DNA of 16,674 nucleotides from Chloroflexia bacterium. Its GTDB lineage: Bacteria > Chloroflexota > Chloroflexia > Thermomicrobiales > JALYUS01. This document shows positions 6,063 through 13,209 of the stretch, piece after piece. The translations under genes and the position numbers were made by a program. Each line of letters begins with the position of its first letter. The stretch's first letter is position 1. The notes under the pieces were generated by a model. It saw nothing but the letters and a program-made list of their open reading frames with translations, had not been told where the DNA came from and did not search any database. The stretch is taken from contig JAICIL010000066.1 of NCBI GenBank assembly GCA_025924435.1, forward strand, positions 1 through 16,674, in the 5' to 3' direction.

Positions 6063-7118
6063 TCAGGACGGGTAACCCGACCGTGGCGCTTGCGGGAGAT
6101 CGGTTGCAGCATTGGTGCCATCGGCGTCGTGCACGCGATCGGCGAGATTGCCCGCGTCTATCTCGACGCGCTCCTTGCGCACGACGGTCTGGACCGTCTG
6201 CATCGTCGGGATGACGCGCTTGGTGATGCGCAGTTCCTCCGCGAGGATCCGCCGCATGACGACGACGGCCTCCTCGACAACGACGGGGATGACGTAGGTG
6301 TCGCCCTCCTCGCGCGGCATCACCTCCTCGCCCGCCGCCAGTTCCCGGCCGACCGCGACGCGCTCGACGAAGAGTTCTTCCCGCTGGGTCTCCTGCGTGA
6401 GCGTCTGCGGGATCTCCTCGGCCACGGTGCGGACGACAATCGAACCGGCATCCCGCCACTCGGGGCGGGCCTCGACCCGCTCCTCGATCACCGGCACGGT
6501 CACTTCCTCCTGGCCAGCGTCCAGGACGTGCGTGCCGGCCTCGTGCGTCGCGTCGAGCGGCATCGTCGTGTCCGCGTCCATCGGCTCGCGCGGCATGGGC
6601 GGGATGACCGTCGCGCCGGGATCGTCCGGCATGGCGATGGCGGCCGGTTCCTGCCGGGATACGGGGGGGAGATAGGTGACGTCGTCATCCTCGCCGCGCA
6701 CCTGCCCGCCGTGCGTGGGATGGATGGGCGGCGGCTCGGGCGTCACGAGCGGCGGGTCACTGACATACGGATTAACGTGCGACGGGTCGTTCTGTGCGGG
6801 AGCGGCGAGCCGGGTGGCGAGATCGTCCTCCGGCAGTTGAGGCTGCGGGATCATCTGCGGCTGCGGCGCCGGTGCGGGGGCGGGCGGGGGCGGCGGTTGC
6901 GTGCGGATCACCGCCTGGCCGTTCTCGACCGCGAACATCGAGAGGGCGACGAGCGTCGTGCCGTCCCCGTGCCACGCGACGCGCACCGCGCCCTCGTAGC
7001 CGGGCGCGGCGGGGATAATCTCGGTGATCGTGCCGGTCCATCCGTTGTCCGAACTGACGTGCATCCCCTGGTGGAGATCGGGCTGCCCATACCCCGCCGA
7101 CGGTGCTCCATAACTCAT
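6063..7118 (-). CDS. DUF2382 (YsnF/AvaK) protein with N-terminal barrel-like module
   Basis: A 351-residue protein. The first ~70 residues (G-M-H-V-S-S-D-N-G-W-T-G-T-I-T-E-I to F-A-V-E-N-G-Q-A-V-I) look like a small beta barrel of the PRC or DUF2171 type. A proline-rich run (P-P-P-P-P-A-P-A-P-A-P) and a long disordered linker follow. The DUF2382 domain occupies about residues 200-320: V-T-V-P-V-I-E-E-R-V-E-A, Q-R-E-E-L-F-V-E-R-V and Y-V-I-P-V-V-V-E-E-A-V-V-V. GGAGG lies nine bases before the ATG. It is the second DUF2382 gene in the window but diverges strongly from the one at 3066-4115, so recent duplication is unlikely. Probably general stress related. Confidence 0.8.
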   Translation of the reverse strand: MSYGAPSAGYGQPDLHQGMHVSSDNGWTGTITEIIPAAPGYEGAVRVAWHGDGTTLVALSMFAVENGQAVIRTQPPPPPAPAPAPQPQMIPQPQLPEDDLATRLAAPAQNDPSHVNPYVSDPPLVTPEPPPIHPTHGGQVRGEDDDVTYLPPVSRQEPAAIAMPDDPGATVIPPMPREPMDADTTMPLDATHEAGTHVLDAGQEEVTVPVIEERVEARPEWRDAGSIVVRTVAEEIPQTLTQETQREELFVERVAVGRELAAGEEVMPREEGDTYVIPVVVEEAVVVMRRILAEELRITKRVIPTMQTVQTVVRKERVEIDAGNLADRVHDADGTNAATDLPQAPRSGYPS

Positions 7119-7144
7119 GGCTTCGCTCCTCCGTATCAGTCGGA

Positions 7145-7174
7145 ACAGTGTATCCCGTAGATAGCATACACAGT
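7145..7174. promoter_or_regulatory. Imperfect palindrome upstream of the DUF2382 unit
   Basis: ACAGTGTAT and ATACACAGT are inverted copies (8 of 9 matching) separated by 12 bases, 27 bases upstream of the ATG at 7118. A TATGCT -10-like hexamer on the minus strand lies inside it. The layout suits a regulator site that would cover the promoter. Confidence 0.35.
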
Positions 7175-7297
7175 ACCAGAAGAATGGCTGCGCCCGCGAG
7201 ACGGCGCATCGGTCCTGCGCATCCTCATCTATTGTCTAATAGGACGCAAGGGGATCATAGCATCGCCGCGACGGTGGGGCGCGGCCAAACGGCGACG

Positions 7298-7329
7298 AAA
7301 AAAGCGCCCGCGCGAATGGTGCGGGCGCT
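7298..7329 (-). terminator. Intrinsic terminator after the BON-domain gene
   Basis: On the minus strand a perfect nine-pair GC stem (AGCGCCCGC with GCGGGCGCT) with a nine-base loop runs straight into a TTTTTT tract. It begins 23 bases after the stop at 7353. Confidence 0.85.
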
Positions 7330-7352
7330 CTGCGTTTCCGACAACGCGGCAA

Positions 7353-7784
7353 TCAGGCGCGGATGTTGTCCACGATGCCCACGACACCGGGCAGCGTGCC
7401 GACGCGGGTGACGATCGCCGCGCGGGCGACGGCGTCCGCCGTGCCGGTCAGCGTCACGAGGCCGCCCCGCACCCGCGCGCGGACGTCCGCACCCTCCGGC
7501 CCGAGCGCCTCGCGCACCGCCTCGCCAATCTCCGCATCGCTCCGCCGCGCCGCCGCGATGCCGACATCAACGACGACGGGCAACCGCTTCGCAATCGCGC
7601 GGAGCGCCTGATATTGCCAGATGTTGGAGACGGTGCCGGTCAGCACCAAGCCCTGCTCGCCCGGGGCGAACGCGAGCGCCGCCCCGACGAGGCGCGGGTC
7701 GTCGAGCAGCGTGGCGAGCGCCGGATCAATTGCCGTAGTCGGTGCAGCCGCAGTCGTCATCCCTGTTCCCATCCTTCGCTTCAT
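7353..7784 (-). CDS. BON-domain protein
   Basis: A 143-residue protein. The C-terminal half (about residues 75-142) is a BON domain: D-A-E-I-G-E-A-V-R-E-A-L, then V-R-G-G-L-V-T-L-T-G-T-A-D and a closing V-V-G-I-V-D-N-I. The N-terminal half contains a G-L-V-L-T-G-T-V-S-N strand pattern suggesting a second, degenerate BON unit. BON domains bind phospholipid or envelope components and occur in osmotic-shock and stress proteins. No signal peptide is visible, so a cytoplasmic or membrane-surface location is likely. The ATG at 7784 is the first in frame and follows AGGGA by five bases; the promoter sits immediately upstream. Confidence 0.8.
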   Translation of the reverse strand: MKRRMGTGMTTAAAPTTAIDPALATLLDDPRLVGAALAFAPGEQGLVLTGTVSNIWQYQALRAIAKRLPVVVDVGIAAARRSDAEIGEAVREALGPEGADVRARVRGGLVTLTGTADAVARAAIVTRVGTLPGVVGIVDNIRA

Positions 7785-7800
7785 TCGTTTCCCTAACGCT

Positions 7801-7829
7801 ATGTTATCACAATATGCGCATGCGCGCAA
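7801..7829 (-). promoter_or_regulatory. Promoter of the BON-domain gene
   Basis: On the minus strand TTGCGC (7829-7824) and TAACAT (7806-7801) are spaced by 17 bases. Transcription would start about 10 bases before the ATG, leaving a very short leader that contains the ribosome binding site. Confidence 0.55.
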
Positions 7830-7942
7830 CCTCGCTTCGCCACGTGCTTAACGGGGATGTCGGCACCGCCGTGACGGTTCCCTATCACCCCCATAGCGCG
7901 CCTCTCGCCGGTGCAACGGGCAAGGCACGCTCGCGCTTCCTG

Positions 7943-7970
7943 TTGGCGGCTGCCCGCTGCCCGCTCCCGA
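7943..7970. repeat. Tandem seven-base repeat array
   Basis: Four consecutive heptads, TTGGCGG, CTGCCCG, CTGCCCG, CTCCCGA, in the intergenic region before the CAP gene. The two central units are identical. Similar arrays occur at 14524-14551, 14620-14647 and, in another sequence class, 15454-15538. Confidence 0.5.
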
Positions 7971-7983
7971 AGTTTGCATAATG

Positions 7984-8012
7984 TTGCACGTATGCATCGT
8001 ACGGACTATGAT
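7984..8012 (+). promoter_or_regulatory. Promoter candidate for the CAP-domain gene
   Basis: TTGCAC at 7984-7989 and TATGAT at 8007-8012 with a 17-base spacer. The -10 matches the consensus at five of six positions, the -35 at three. Transcription would start about 35 bases before the ATG at 8054. Confidence 0.5.
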
Positions 8013-8053
8013 GCGCCGGAAGATGGCTGGGCTGGTGTACGGGGGAGTGGGGC

Positions 8054-9913
8054 ATGCGCCGGATGTGGCGAGCGAGTCTAGCGGGCGTTGTGCTGCTGAT
8101 CTGCGGCCTCATCGTGCCCTTCTGCACCGTCGCGCACGCGGCGACAGACGATCTCGAAGCGCAGCGGAGCGCCGCGCTCGCCCGCATCAACCAGTGGCGG
8201 GCGGCGATCGGCGTCGCACCGCTCGCCCGCCATCCCGCGCTCGACCAATCGGCGCAGGCGCACGCGCTCTATTACAAACTGAATGGCGGCGGCGGCGGCA
8301 TCCACGACGAGAAACCGGGCCTGCCGGGATTCACCGGCGCGGATTTCGCCGACCGCGCGCAGGCGGCGGGCTACCCGAGCCGCAACGTCAACGAGAACAT
8401 GGGCCTCACCGGCAACCAACTCGCCTCGCTGGACTGGTACATCGGCACGATCAACCACCGCCTGACGCTCCTCGACCCGCGCTACGCCCATATCGGCTTC
8501 GGCGTCGTGAACGACACCGTCAAGGTGGACGTGATTGATCTCGGCACGCCCGATTGGAGCGCGACCGCCACCCCCGTCTGGGAGCAATGGCCGCCGGATG
8601 GCGCGGCGGGGATCGGGACATCATTCGACGGCGAATCGCCCAACGCCTTCGCGAGCGCCTCCTACCCGATCGGCACGCCGATCACGCTCAAGTACAACGG
8701 CGCCGGGAACGTCGCCTTCGCGAGCGCGACAATCACCGCGGGCGGGCAGACGGTCACCTCCTTCGCCTCCGTGGGTACCGGCTGGATCACCCACAATACG
8801 GACCTGATCGCCACCACCGCGCCGATGCAGCCCGGCACGGATTACACCGTGACCGTCACCGGCACGGCGAGCGGCCAACCGTTCACGCGCACATGGGGAT
8901 TCCGCACGAAGGGGCCGGGCGATTCCGCGAATGTCATGCCCGGCGCCGCGCCGCCGAAACCCGCCACCGCCGCGATTCCGCCCGCCCCCGCCGCCACTCC
9001 GACCGCGGCACCGGCACCCACCGCGACGCCGACCGCGACCGCCGCGCCCTCCCCGACGGCCGCCGTGGCGGCGAGCAAAAGCGCCCCGCCGCACACGCTG
9101 CCGGTCTTCCCCGCCGCGCCCGCGCCGCCCGCCGCCGGGTATCACCTGCCGAACGGGGTCAACGCGGCGCCCGGCGTGATCGGCACGGCGTGGAGCGGTG
9201 GGGATGGCGCGGTCGCGGCGGGAAAGGTCAACCGCTCGTGGCTCTACGGGCCGGAGGCCGTGACGACGCGCATGGAGCCGTATGCGGAATCGCCCGGCGG
9301 CATGCGGACGGTCTTCTACTTCGACAAGGCGCGGATGGAACTGACGACGCCGACGAGCGGCGTCTCGAACGGTTTGCTCGTCACGGAGATGGTCAGCGGC
9401 GGCGTGCAGGTCGGCAACCGCGCGTTCCAGTCGTACCGCCCGGCGGCGATCCCCGTCGCGGGGGACGCGCTGAACAACGAGACCTGCCCGACGTACGCGA
9501 CCCTCTGGGGCGTCGCGTCGTTCGGCGACGTGGCGAAGGAGCGGCGCGCCGCGAAGAGCGTCGGCGCGCCGGTGACCGCGACGATTGACAACGGCGGCCA
9601 TGTCGGGGACGACCCGGCGCAGGCGGGCTATGCCACCGTCGCGCAGTACGACACGAACCTCGGCCACAACATCCCCGATGTCTTCTGGAACTGGATGCAG
9701 ACGCTCCCGTCGGACTGGCAGACGCTGCTCGGGCTGCCGATCACCGAGCCGTACTGGACGCAGACGCGCGTCGGCGGTACGCTGCATTCCGTGCTGATGC
9801 AGGCGTTCGAGCGGCGCGTGCTCACCTACACGCCCGACAACGCGCCCGCCTGGCAGGTGGAGATGGGCAATGTCGGCTTGCACTTCATCCTCTGGCACGA
9901 CAGCCTCGCCTGA
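8054..9913 (+). CDS. Secreted CAP (SCP/PR1-like) protein with Ig-like, linker and C-terminal domains
   Basis: A 619-residue exported protein. Residues 1-29 form a signal peptide (positive start, L-A-G-V-V-L-L-I-C-G-L-I-V core, cut after A-H-A). Residues about 36-165 are a CAP domain with the expected cavity residues: His84 in I-H-D-E, Glu114 in N-V-N-E-N-M and His135 in I-N-H-R-L-T-L-L-D-P. An Ig-like or copper-resistance-like beta domain follows (about 190-290), then a Pro/Ala/Thr linker to about 370. The C-terminal ~240 residues contain E-R-R-V-L-T-Y-T-P-D-N and M-G-N-V-G-L-H-F, a pattern I associate with extracellular proteins of Chloroflexota. No wall anchor or membrane tail is visible, so release to the medium is likely. 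The G-rich sequence before the ATG supports the start. Confidence 0.85.
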   Translation: MRRMWRASLAGVVLLICGLIVPFCTVAHAATDDLEAQRSAALARINQWRAAIGVAPLARHPALDQSAQAHALYYKLNGGGGGIHDEKPGLPGFTGADFADRAQAAGYPSRNVNENMGLTGNQLASLDWYIGTINHRLTLLDPRYAHIGFGVVNDTVKVDVIDLGTPDWSATATPVWEQWPPDGAAGIGTSFDGESPNAFASASYPIGTPITLKYNGAGNVAFASATITAGGQTVTSFASVGTGWITHNTDLIATTAPMQPGTDYTVTVTGTASGQPFTRTWGFRTKGPGDSANVMPGAAPPKPATAAIPPAPAATPTAAPAPTATPTATAAPSPTAAVAASKSAPPHTLPVFPAAPAPPAAGYHLPNGVNAAPGVIGTAWSGGDGAVAAGKVNRSWLYGPEAVTTRMEPYAESPGGMRTVFYFDKARMELTTPTSGVSNGLLVTEMVSGGVQVGNRAFQSYRPAAIPVAGDALNNETCPTYATLWGVASFGDVAKERRAAKSVGAPVTATIDNGGHVGDDPAQAGYATVAQYDTNLGHNIPDVFWNWMQTLPSDWQTLLGLPITEPYWTQTRVGGTLHSVLMQAFERRVLTYTPDNAPAWQVEMGNVGLHFILWHDSLA

Positions 9914-9939
9914 TAACGCGCCATACCAGCATGGATAGA

Positions 9940-9978
9940 TACGAGCCAACGCTTCGTACGCTTCGGCTATACTTCGTA
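9940..9978 (+). promoter_or_regulatory. Promoter and repeated operator-like sites of the PIN operon
   Basis: TATACT at 9968-9973 is a -10 candidate. CTTCGTA occurs at 9952-9958 and 9972-9978, with CTTCGGC at 9961-9967, and the inverse TACGA at 9940-9944; TACGAAG recurs just inside the first gene at 10009-10015. Repeats of this sort over a promoter suit autoregulation by an antitoxin. The -35 is weak, which would fit a controlled promoter. Confidence 0.5.
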
Positions 9979-10000
9979 GTGAAGGATAATGGAGGCTCCT

Positions 10001-10252
10001 ATGACGATTACGAAGTACGAACCGTTGAGCGAAGATCGGCGGGCTGCATTGCGTCATGAACCCGGCGTCATCTATCGTCGCCGCACAACGGAGAAACCTG
10101 AGCGATTCGTACCGGAAATTCATGTGACCGGATATATTGACACGCTCGAATTGCTCGGTCGCCGCGATGACGACGAAGATAGTGAAGAGCAGCACACCAC
10201 GCATGAGAGCGAAGAGACCGAGGAACGGCGTACAGTACATGACGGCGAATGA
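10001..10252 (+). CDS. Putative antitoxin preceding a PIN-domain toxin
   Basis: An 83-residue hydrophilic protein whose family I do not recognise. The first half (E-P-L-S-E-D-R-R-A-A-L-R-H to H-V-T-G-Y-I-D-T-L-E-L-L) could fold as a small DNA-binding or dimerising part; the rest is a very acidic, probably unfolded tail (D-D-D-E-D-S-E-E). That layout is typical of antitoxins, where the flexible tail wraps the toxin. GGAGG five bases before ATG 10001 selects that start over an ATG at 9989. The stop overlaps the PIN start by four bases (ATGA). The role is inferred from context. Confidence 0.55.
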   Translation: MTITKYEPLSEDRRAALRHEPGVIYRRRTTEKPERFVPEIHVTGYIDTLELLGRRDDDEDSEEQHTTHESEETEERRTVHDGE

Positions 10253-10791
10253 CTGCTTCATCGCGGATTCCTGATATTTACCTCGATTCGAGCGTGCTTG
10301 TAGACGCGATGTTTGCGGGGCTTCCGCATTTCGCCCCGTCGGATGCATTCTGTCTTCGCCTGGCGAACGACGGAAGCAATATCTATTTTTCACAATTACT
10401 CTATCTGGAAGTTGGCGAGGCGATTCGGAGGCTGGCAACGAAACAGCAATTGCCCGCGAATCTCCGGCGGCAGTATAATTTGGGAGATTGGGCGACGAAT
10501 GCGAGTGTACGAGCGCGGTGGATGTCGTTTGGGCTTCGCCAGATGGAGAGATTGCTCGGTATCTTCTCCGGGACGTACGAGATCCCGTACCAACGTACGA
10601 TCTGGCTGCGGAGCGTTGACATTATCGGGCACTATGGCTTGCGGGCGAGTGACGCCGTGCATGTGGCAACCGCTTTGCATTCCGGTCTCCGCGTATTCGC
10701 GACGAACGACAGCGACTTCCGCCGTGTGGATGAGCTGGACGTGATGATTGTTCGTCAGGAATCGGACGGAAGTATGGCAAGGAGCGAATGA
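10249..10791 (+). CDS. PIN-domain protein, VapC-like toxin candidate
   Basis: A 180-residue PIN domain. The acidic residues that bind the metal ions are visible: Asp13 in I-Y-L-D-S-S-V-L-V-D, Glu54 or Glu57 in L-L-Y-L-E-V-G-E-A, Asp135 in A-S-D-A-V-H-V-A-T-A, and Asp154 and Asp156 in F-A-T-N-D-S-D-F. PIN toxins are ribonucleases that cut tRNA or rRNA when free of their antitoxin. It is longer than a typical VapC (about 130 residues), the extra length lying in the helical middle part (about residues 65-125). The gene and its upstream partner are visibly A/T-richer than the next genes, pointing to recent acquisition. Both ends have four-base ATGA overlaps. Confidence 0.8.
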   Translation: MTASSRIPDIYLDSSVLVDAMFAGLPHFAPSDAFCLRLANDGSNIYFSQLLYLEVGEAIRRLATKQQLPANLRRQYNLGDWATNASVRARWMSFGLRQMERLLGIFSGTYEIPYQRTIWLRSVDIIGHYGLRASDAVHVATALHSGLRVFATNDSDFRRVDELDVMIVRQESDGSMARSE

Positions 10792-11195
10792 TGACCGGCA
10801 CAGCCCCACAGCGGGTGAATATCTCGTCCGGGACGCCGTGGGAGGAGCGCGTCGGATACTCGCGCGCGGTGCGGATCGGCGATCTCGTCTACACCTCCGG
10901 CACGACGGCGATGAAGGAGGGCGCGCTCGTCGGCATCAACGACCCGTACGCCCAGACGGTGCAAATCCTCGCCAATATCGGCTGGGCGCTCGGCGAGGTG
11001 GGCGCGACGATGCGGGATGTCGTGCGCTATCGCGTCTACCTCGTGGATATCCACGACTGGACGGAAGTGGCGCGGGCGCTGAAGGAGACCTTCGGCGCGG
11101 TGCGGCCGTGCAGCACGCTCCTCGCCGTCGCCGCGCTCATTGACCCGGCGATGCGCGTCGAGATCGAAGTGGACGCGGTGGCGCCGCCCGCATGA
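10788..11195 (+). CDS. RidA (YjgF/UK114) family protein
   Basis: A 135-residue protein of the Rid family, whose best-known members hydrolyse reactive enamine/imine intermediates released by PLP enzymes. G-Y-S-R-A-V-R-I-G-D-L-V-Y-T-S-G-T-T-A is the typical N-terminal block. Arg106 in V-R-P-C-S-T-L-L and Glu127 in V-E-I-E-V-D-A correspond to the substrate carboxylate-binding Arg and the water-activating Glu of RidA. The sequence departs somewhat from canonical RidA, so it could belong to a related Rid subfamily with another substrate. ATGA overlaps join it to the PIN gene before and the HAD gene after. Confidence 0.88.
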   Translation: MMTGTAPQRVNISSGTPWEERVGYSRAVRIGDLVYTSGTTAMKEGALVGINDPYAQTVQILANIGWALGEVGATMRDVVRYRVYLVDIHDWTEVARALKETFGAVRPCSTLLAVAALIDPAMRVEIEVDAVAPPA

Positions 11196-11977
11196 GCGTC
11201 CCCCCGACCCGACCGGACCTCCTGCCCCGCCGCCTGCGCGACACGAATGCGCTGGAGAACCGCCTGCGCCGGATTCGCTGGCTCTTCTTCGATGTCGGCT
11301 CCGTGCTCATGGACGAGACGCTCGGCGACGAGCAGACGCGCAAGCAGATCGTCCGGCTGCTCGCCCTGCGCGGCCATCGCGTGCCGCTCGCCGCCGTGCG
11401 CAGCGCGTGGGATGCGGCCATCGCGACGTATGACCGGCATATCGTGCGCGGCGCCCTCACCCGGCTCGTGGACGAGCAGACTGCGAACGCCGTGCAGCAG
11501 GAGTTGCGCAATCTCTCCCGCCCCACGCCGCCCTACGCGGAGACGAAGCCGACGATGGAGACATTCGCCAAGCGGTTCGGCACGGCGGTGATCGCCAACC
11601 AGCCCGCGACGGTCCGCGAGTGGGCGGAGATCGCCGGGTTCGGCGAGGCGGTGCATCTCTGGTGCCTCTCCGGCGAACTCGGCTTCGGCAAACCCGACCC
11701 GCGCATCTTCCAGTACGCCCTCGACCGCGCCGCCTGCGACCCGAAGGAGGCGGCGATGGTCGGCGACCGGCTCGACTACGACATCGCGCCCGCGAAACGA
11801 CTCGGCATCCTGACGATCCGCATCCGGCGCGGCCCGCACGCCATCCAGGAGCCGCGCGCCCGCGAGGAGATGCCGGACCTCACCACCGCCACCCTCACCG
11901 CCCTCTGCCGCCGCATCTGCCTGCCGCCCGAGACCACCGATACCGGCGGGTTCGATACGGTGCGTGAGACGTCGTAA
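11192..11977 (+). CDS. HAD-superfamily hydrolase
   Basis: A 261-residue HAD phosphatase-like protein. Motif I is F-F-D-V-G-S-V-L with Asp34 as nucleophile but Gly36 where many family members have the acid/base Asp. The YihX type of HAD has the same exchange and is still active. Motif II reads V-I-A-N-Q, motif III supplies Lys167 in L-G-F-G-K-P-D-P, and motif IV is V-G-D-R-L-D-Y-D with Asp192 and Asp197. A helical cap lies between motifs I and II (C1 type). It begins within the RidA stop (ATGA), suggesting coupled translation. The substrate is unknown; a metabolite clean-up phosphatase would fit beside RidA. Confidence 0.85.
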   Translation: MSVPPTRPDLLPRRLRDTNALENRLRRIRWLFFDVGSVLMDETLGDEQTRKQIVRLLALRGHRVPLAAVRSAWDAAIATYDRHIVRGALTRLVDEQTANAVQQELRNLSRPTPPYAETKPTMETFAKRFGTAVIANQPATVREWAEIAGFGEAVHLWCLSGELGFGKPDPRIFQYALDRAACDPKEAAMVGDRLDYDIAPAKRLGILTIRIRRGPHAIQEPRAREEMPDLTTATLTALCRRICLPPETTDTGGFDTVRETS

Positions 11978-12018
11978 CGCCACTCCACGAATGCGCGGCG
12001 GCCCCGGTCATTCCCCCG

Positions 12019-12432
12019 TCACTCCGGGATCACGCCGAGTTGCCGGAACATGCCGAGTTGGTCCATCATGACCCGCATCTCCGCGATCTGCCCGTTCACG
12101 ATCCGCGTGAGGTCCATGCCGCTCATTGTGATCCGCTTCCCCGTCGGTGGGATGCCCATCAAGTCGCCCCGATGCGTCCCGTGGAAGGTCCAGCGGCTCA
12201 CAACCAGGTCGCCCTCCGCGATCATATCCTCGATTGTGCCCTCGATGTCCGGGATAGCGGCGTGCATCATGGCGGTGAAGCCTTTCTGCGCCTCGCGCCC
12301 CTGCACCGGTTGCCCGAAGCCGTAGACCGTCACATCAGGGGTGAGCAGTTCGTCAATGCTCGCCGGGTTGCCCGCAACCTCGATTTCCCGGAGCACGCGC
12401 GATCGGAGGGCCTTGTTCGCCTCGGTGGACAT
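12019..12432 (-). CDS. SnoaL-like / ester cyclase family protein
   Basis: A 137-residue protein with the alpha+beta barrel pattern of SnoaL-like polyketide cyclases: an N-terminal helix pair, N-P-A-S-I-D-E-L-L-T-P-D-V-T-V-Y-G-F-G, G-R-E-A-Q-K-G-F, then E-G-D-L-V-V-S-R-W-T-F-H-G-T-H-R-G-D-L-M-G-I-P-P-T-G-K-R-I and a final G-Q-I-A-E-M-R-V-M-M-D. Members range from true cyclases to proteins of unknown function; with no polyketide genes nearby the latter is more likely. The frame is open to 12522, but the ATG at 12432 has AAGGAAG seven bases upstream and matches the usual family length. Confidence 0.82.
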   Translation of the reverse strand: MSTEANKALRSRVLREIEVAGNPASIDELLTPDVTVYGFGQPVQGREAQKGFTAMMHAAIPDIEGTIEDMIAEGDLVVSRWTFHGTHRGDLMGIPPTGKRITMSGMDLTRIVNGQIAEMRVMMDQLGMFRQLGVIPE

Positions 12433-12530
12433 ATCGGCACTTCCTTTCCGTCCCGTTCCCGCAATTGGCCGTGCGACGTACTCTTCAATTGACGCAGCGG
12501 GCGACCCACCGGATGCAGACATCGGCGCCG

Positions 12531-12542
12531 CCGCATATGCGG
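12531..12542. promoter_or_regulatory. Perfect 12-base palindrome CCGCATATGCGG
   Basis: Lies between the Maf stop and the SnoaL-like gene, about 100 bases upstream of the latter. It could be a regulator site or chance; no promoter hexamers were clear. Confidence 0.2.
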
Positions 12543-12558
12543 TATCGGTCAGGTGTGG

Positions 12559-13209
12559 TTATGTATCTGGAGCGTTCCGGGGATTGAGCGCGCAAAACCG
12601 GCCCGGTTGGCATCCAAGAGTTGGATCCGTGGGCAAAACAAACCCGGCGTCGCGGAGCAGCGCGGCGACGCGGCAGAGCGGGAAACCGACAACGGTCGTG
12701 TAGCACCCCTCGACCGCGGCGACGAGCGCGCCGCCCGCACCCTGCACGGCGTAGGAACCCGCCTTGTCGAAGGGTTCGCCCGTTGAAAGATACGCGCCGA
12801 TGGCGACCTCGGTGTACGGATGCATCGTCACCGTCGCGGTCTCGACGAGGGCGGTCTCCGTGCCGTCCGGGGCGATCAGCGCGACGCCCGTCGGCACGCG
12901 ATGCGCCCGGCCGCGCAGGAGCCGCAGCATCCGCGCCGCGTCCGCCGTGTCCGCCGGCTTGCCGAGGATCAGATCGTCCACCGCCACGAGCGTGTCCGCG
13001 CCGAGGATGCAGGCGTCGGGATGCCGCGCCGCCACCTCGCGCGCCTTCGCCAGCGCGAGCGATTGCGCGACCGCTTCCGGCGTCGCCCCGGCGGGCGGCG
13101 TCTCGTCCGCGCCGCTCGGGTCAACGGCGAACGGGAGGCCGAGCAGGCCGAGCAGATCGCGGCGGCGCGGCGACCCGGAGGCGAGGACGAGCGGCGGCCG
13201 GTCGCTCAT
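12559..13209 (-). CDS. maf: Maf-like nucleoside triphosphate pyrophosphatase
   Basis: A 216-residue Maf/Ham1-fold enzyme that hydrolyses non-canonical or pyrimidine nucleoside triphosphates to monophosphate and pyrophosphate. Key motifs are L-A-S-G-S-P-R-R-R-D-L-L at residues 9-20, I-L-G-A-D-T-L-V with the catalytic Asp72, L-G-K-P with Lys84, and G-S-Y-A-V-Q-G. It is slightly longer than usual because of a tail after D-A-G-F-V-L. Which base it prefers cannot be read with certainty. The start codon overlaps the stop of the upstream acetyltransferase gene (ATGA), so the frame's longer extension upstream is rejected and the pair is likely co-translated. Confidence 0.9.
   Translation of the reverse strand: MSDRPPLVLASGSPRRRDLLGLLGLPFAVDPSGADETPPAGATPEAVAQSLALAKAREVAARHPDACILGADTLVAVDDLILGKPADTADAARMLRLLRGRAHRVPTGVALIAPDGTETALVETATVTMHPYTEVAIGAYLSTGEPFDKAGSYAVQGAGGALVAAVEGCYTTVVGFPLCRVAALLRDAGFVLPTDPTLGCQPGRFCALNPRNAPDT

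Noticed and set aside
5874..7160. 428-codon plus-strand frame opposite the second DUF2382 gene
   Set aside because: Repetitive Arg/Asp-rich translation, antisense to a real domain; no ribosome binding site considered convincing.
6772..7209. Minus-strand frame beginning with a signal-peptide-like sequence (R-R-L-A-G-A-A-I-L-L-V-L)
   Set aside because: After about 30 residues it runs out of frame through the DUF2382 gene and becomes Arg-rich; it overlaps that gene's promoter and ribosome binding site. Probably coincidence.
8621..10438. 605-codon minus-strand frame opposite the CAP and PIN genes
   Set aside because: Arg/Gly-rich low-complexity translation antisense to two recognised proteins.
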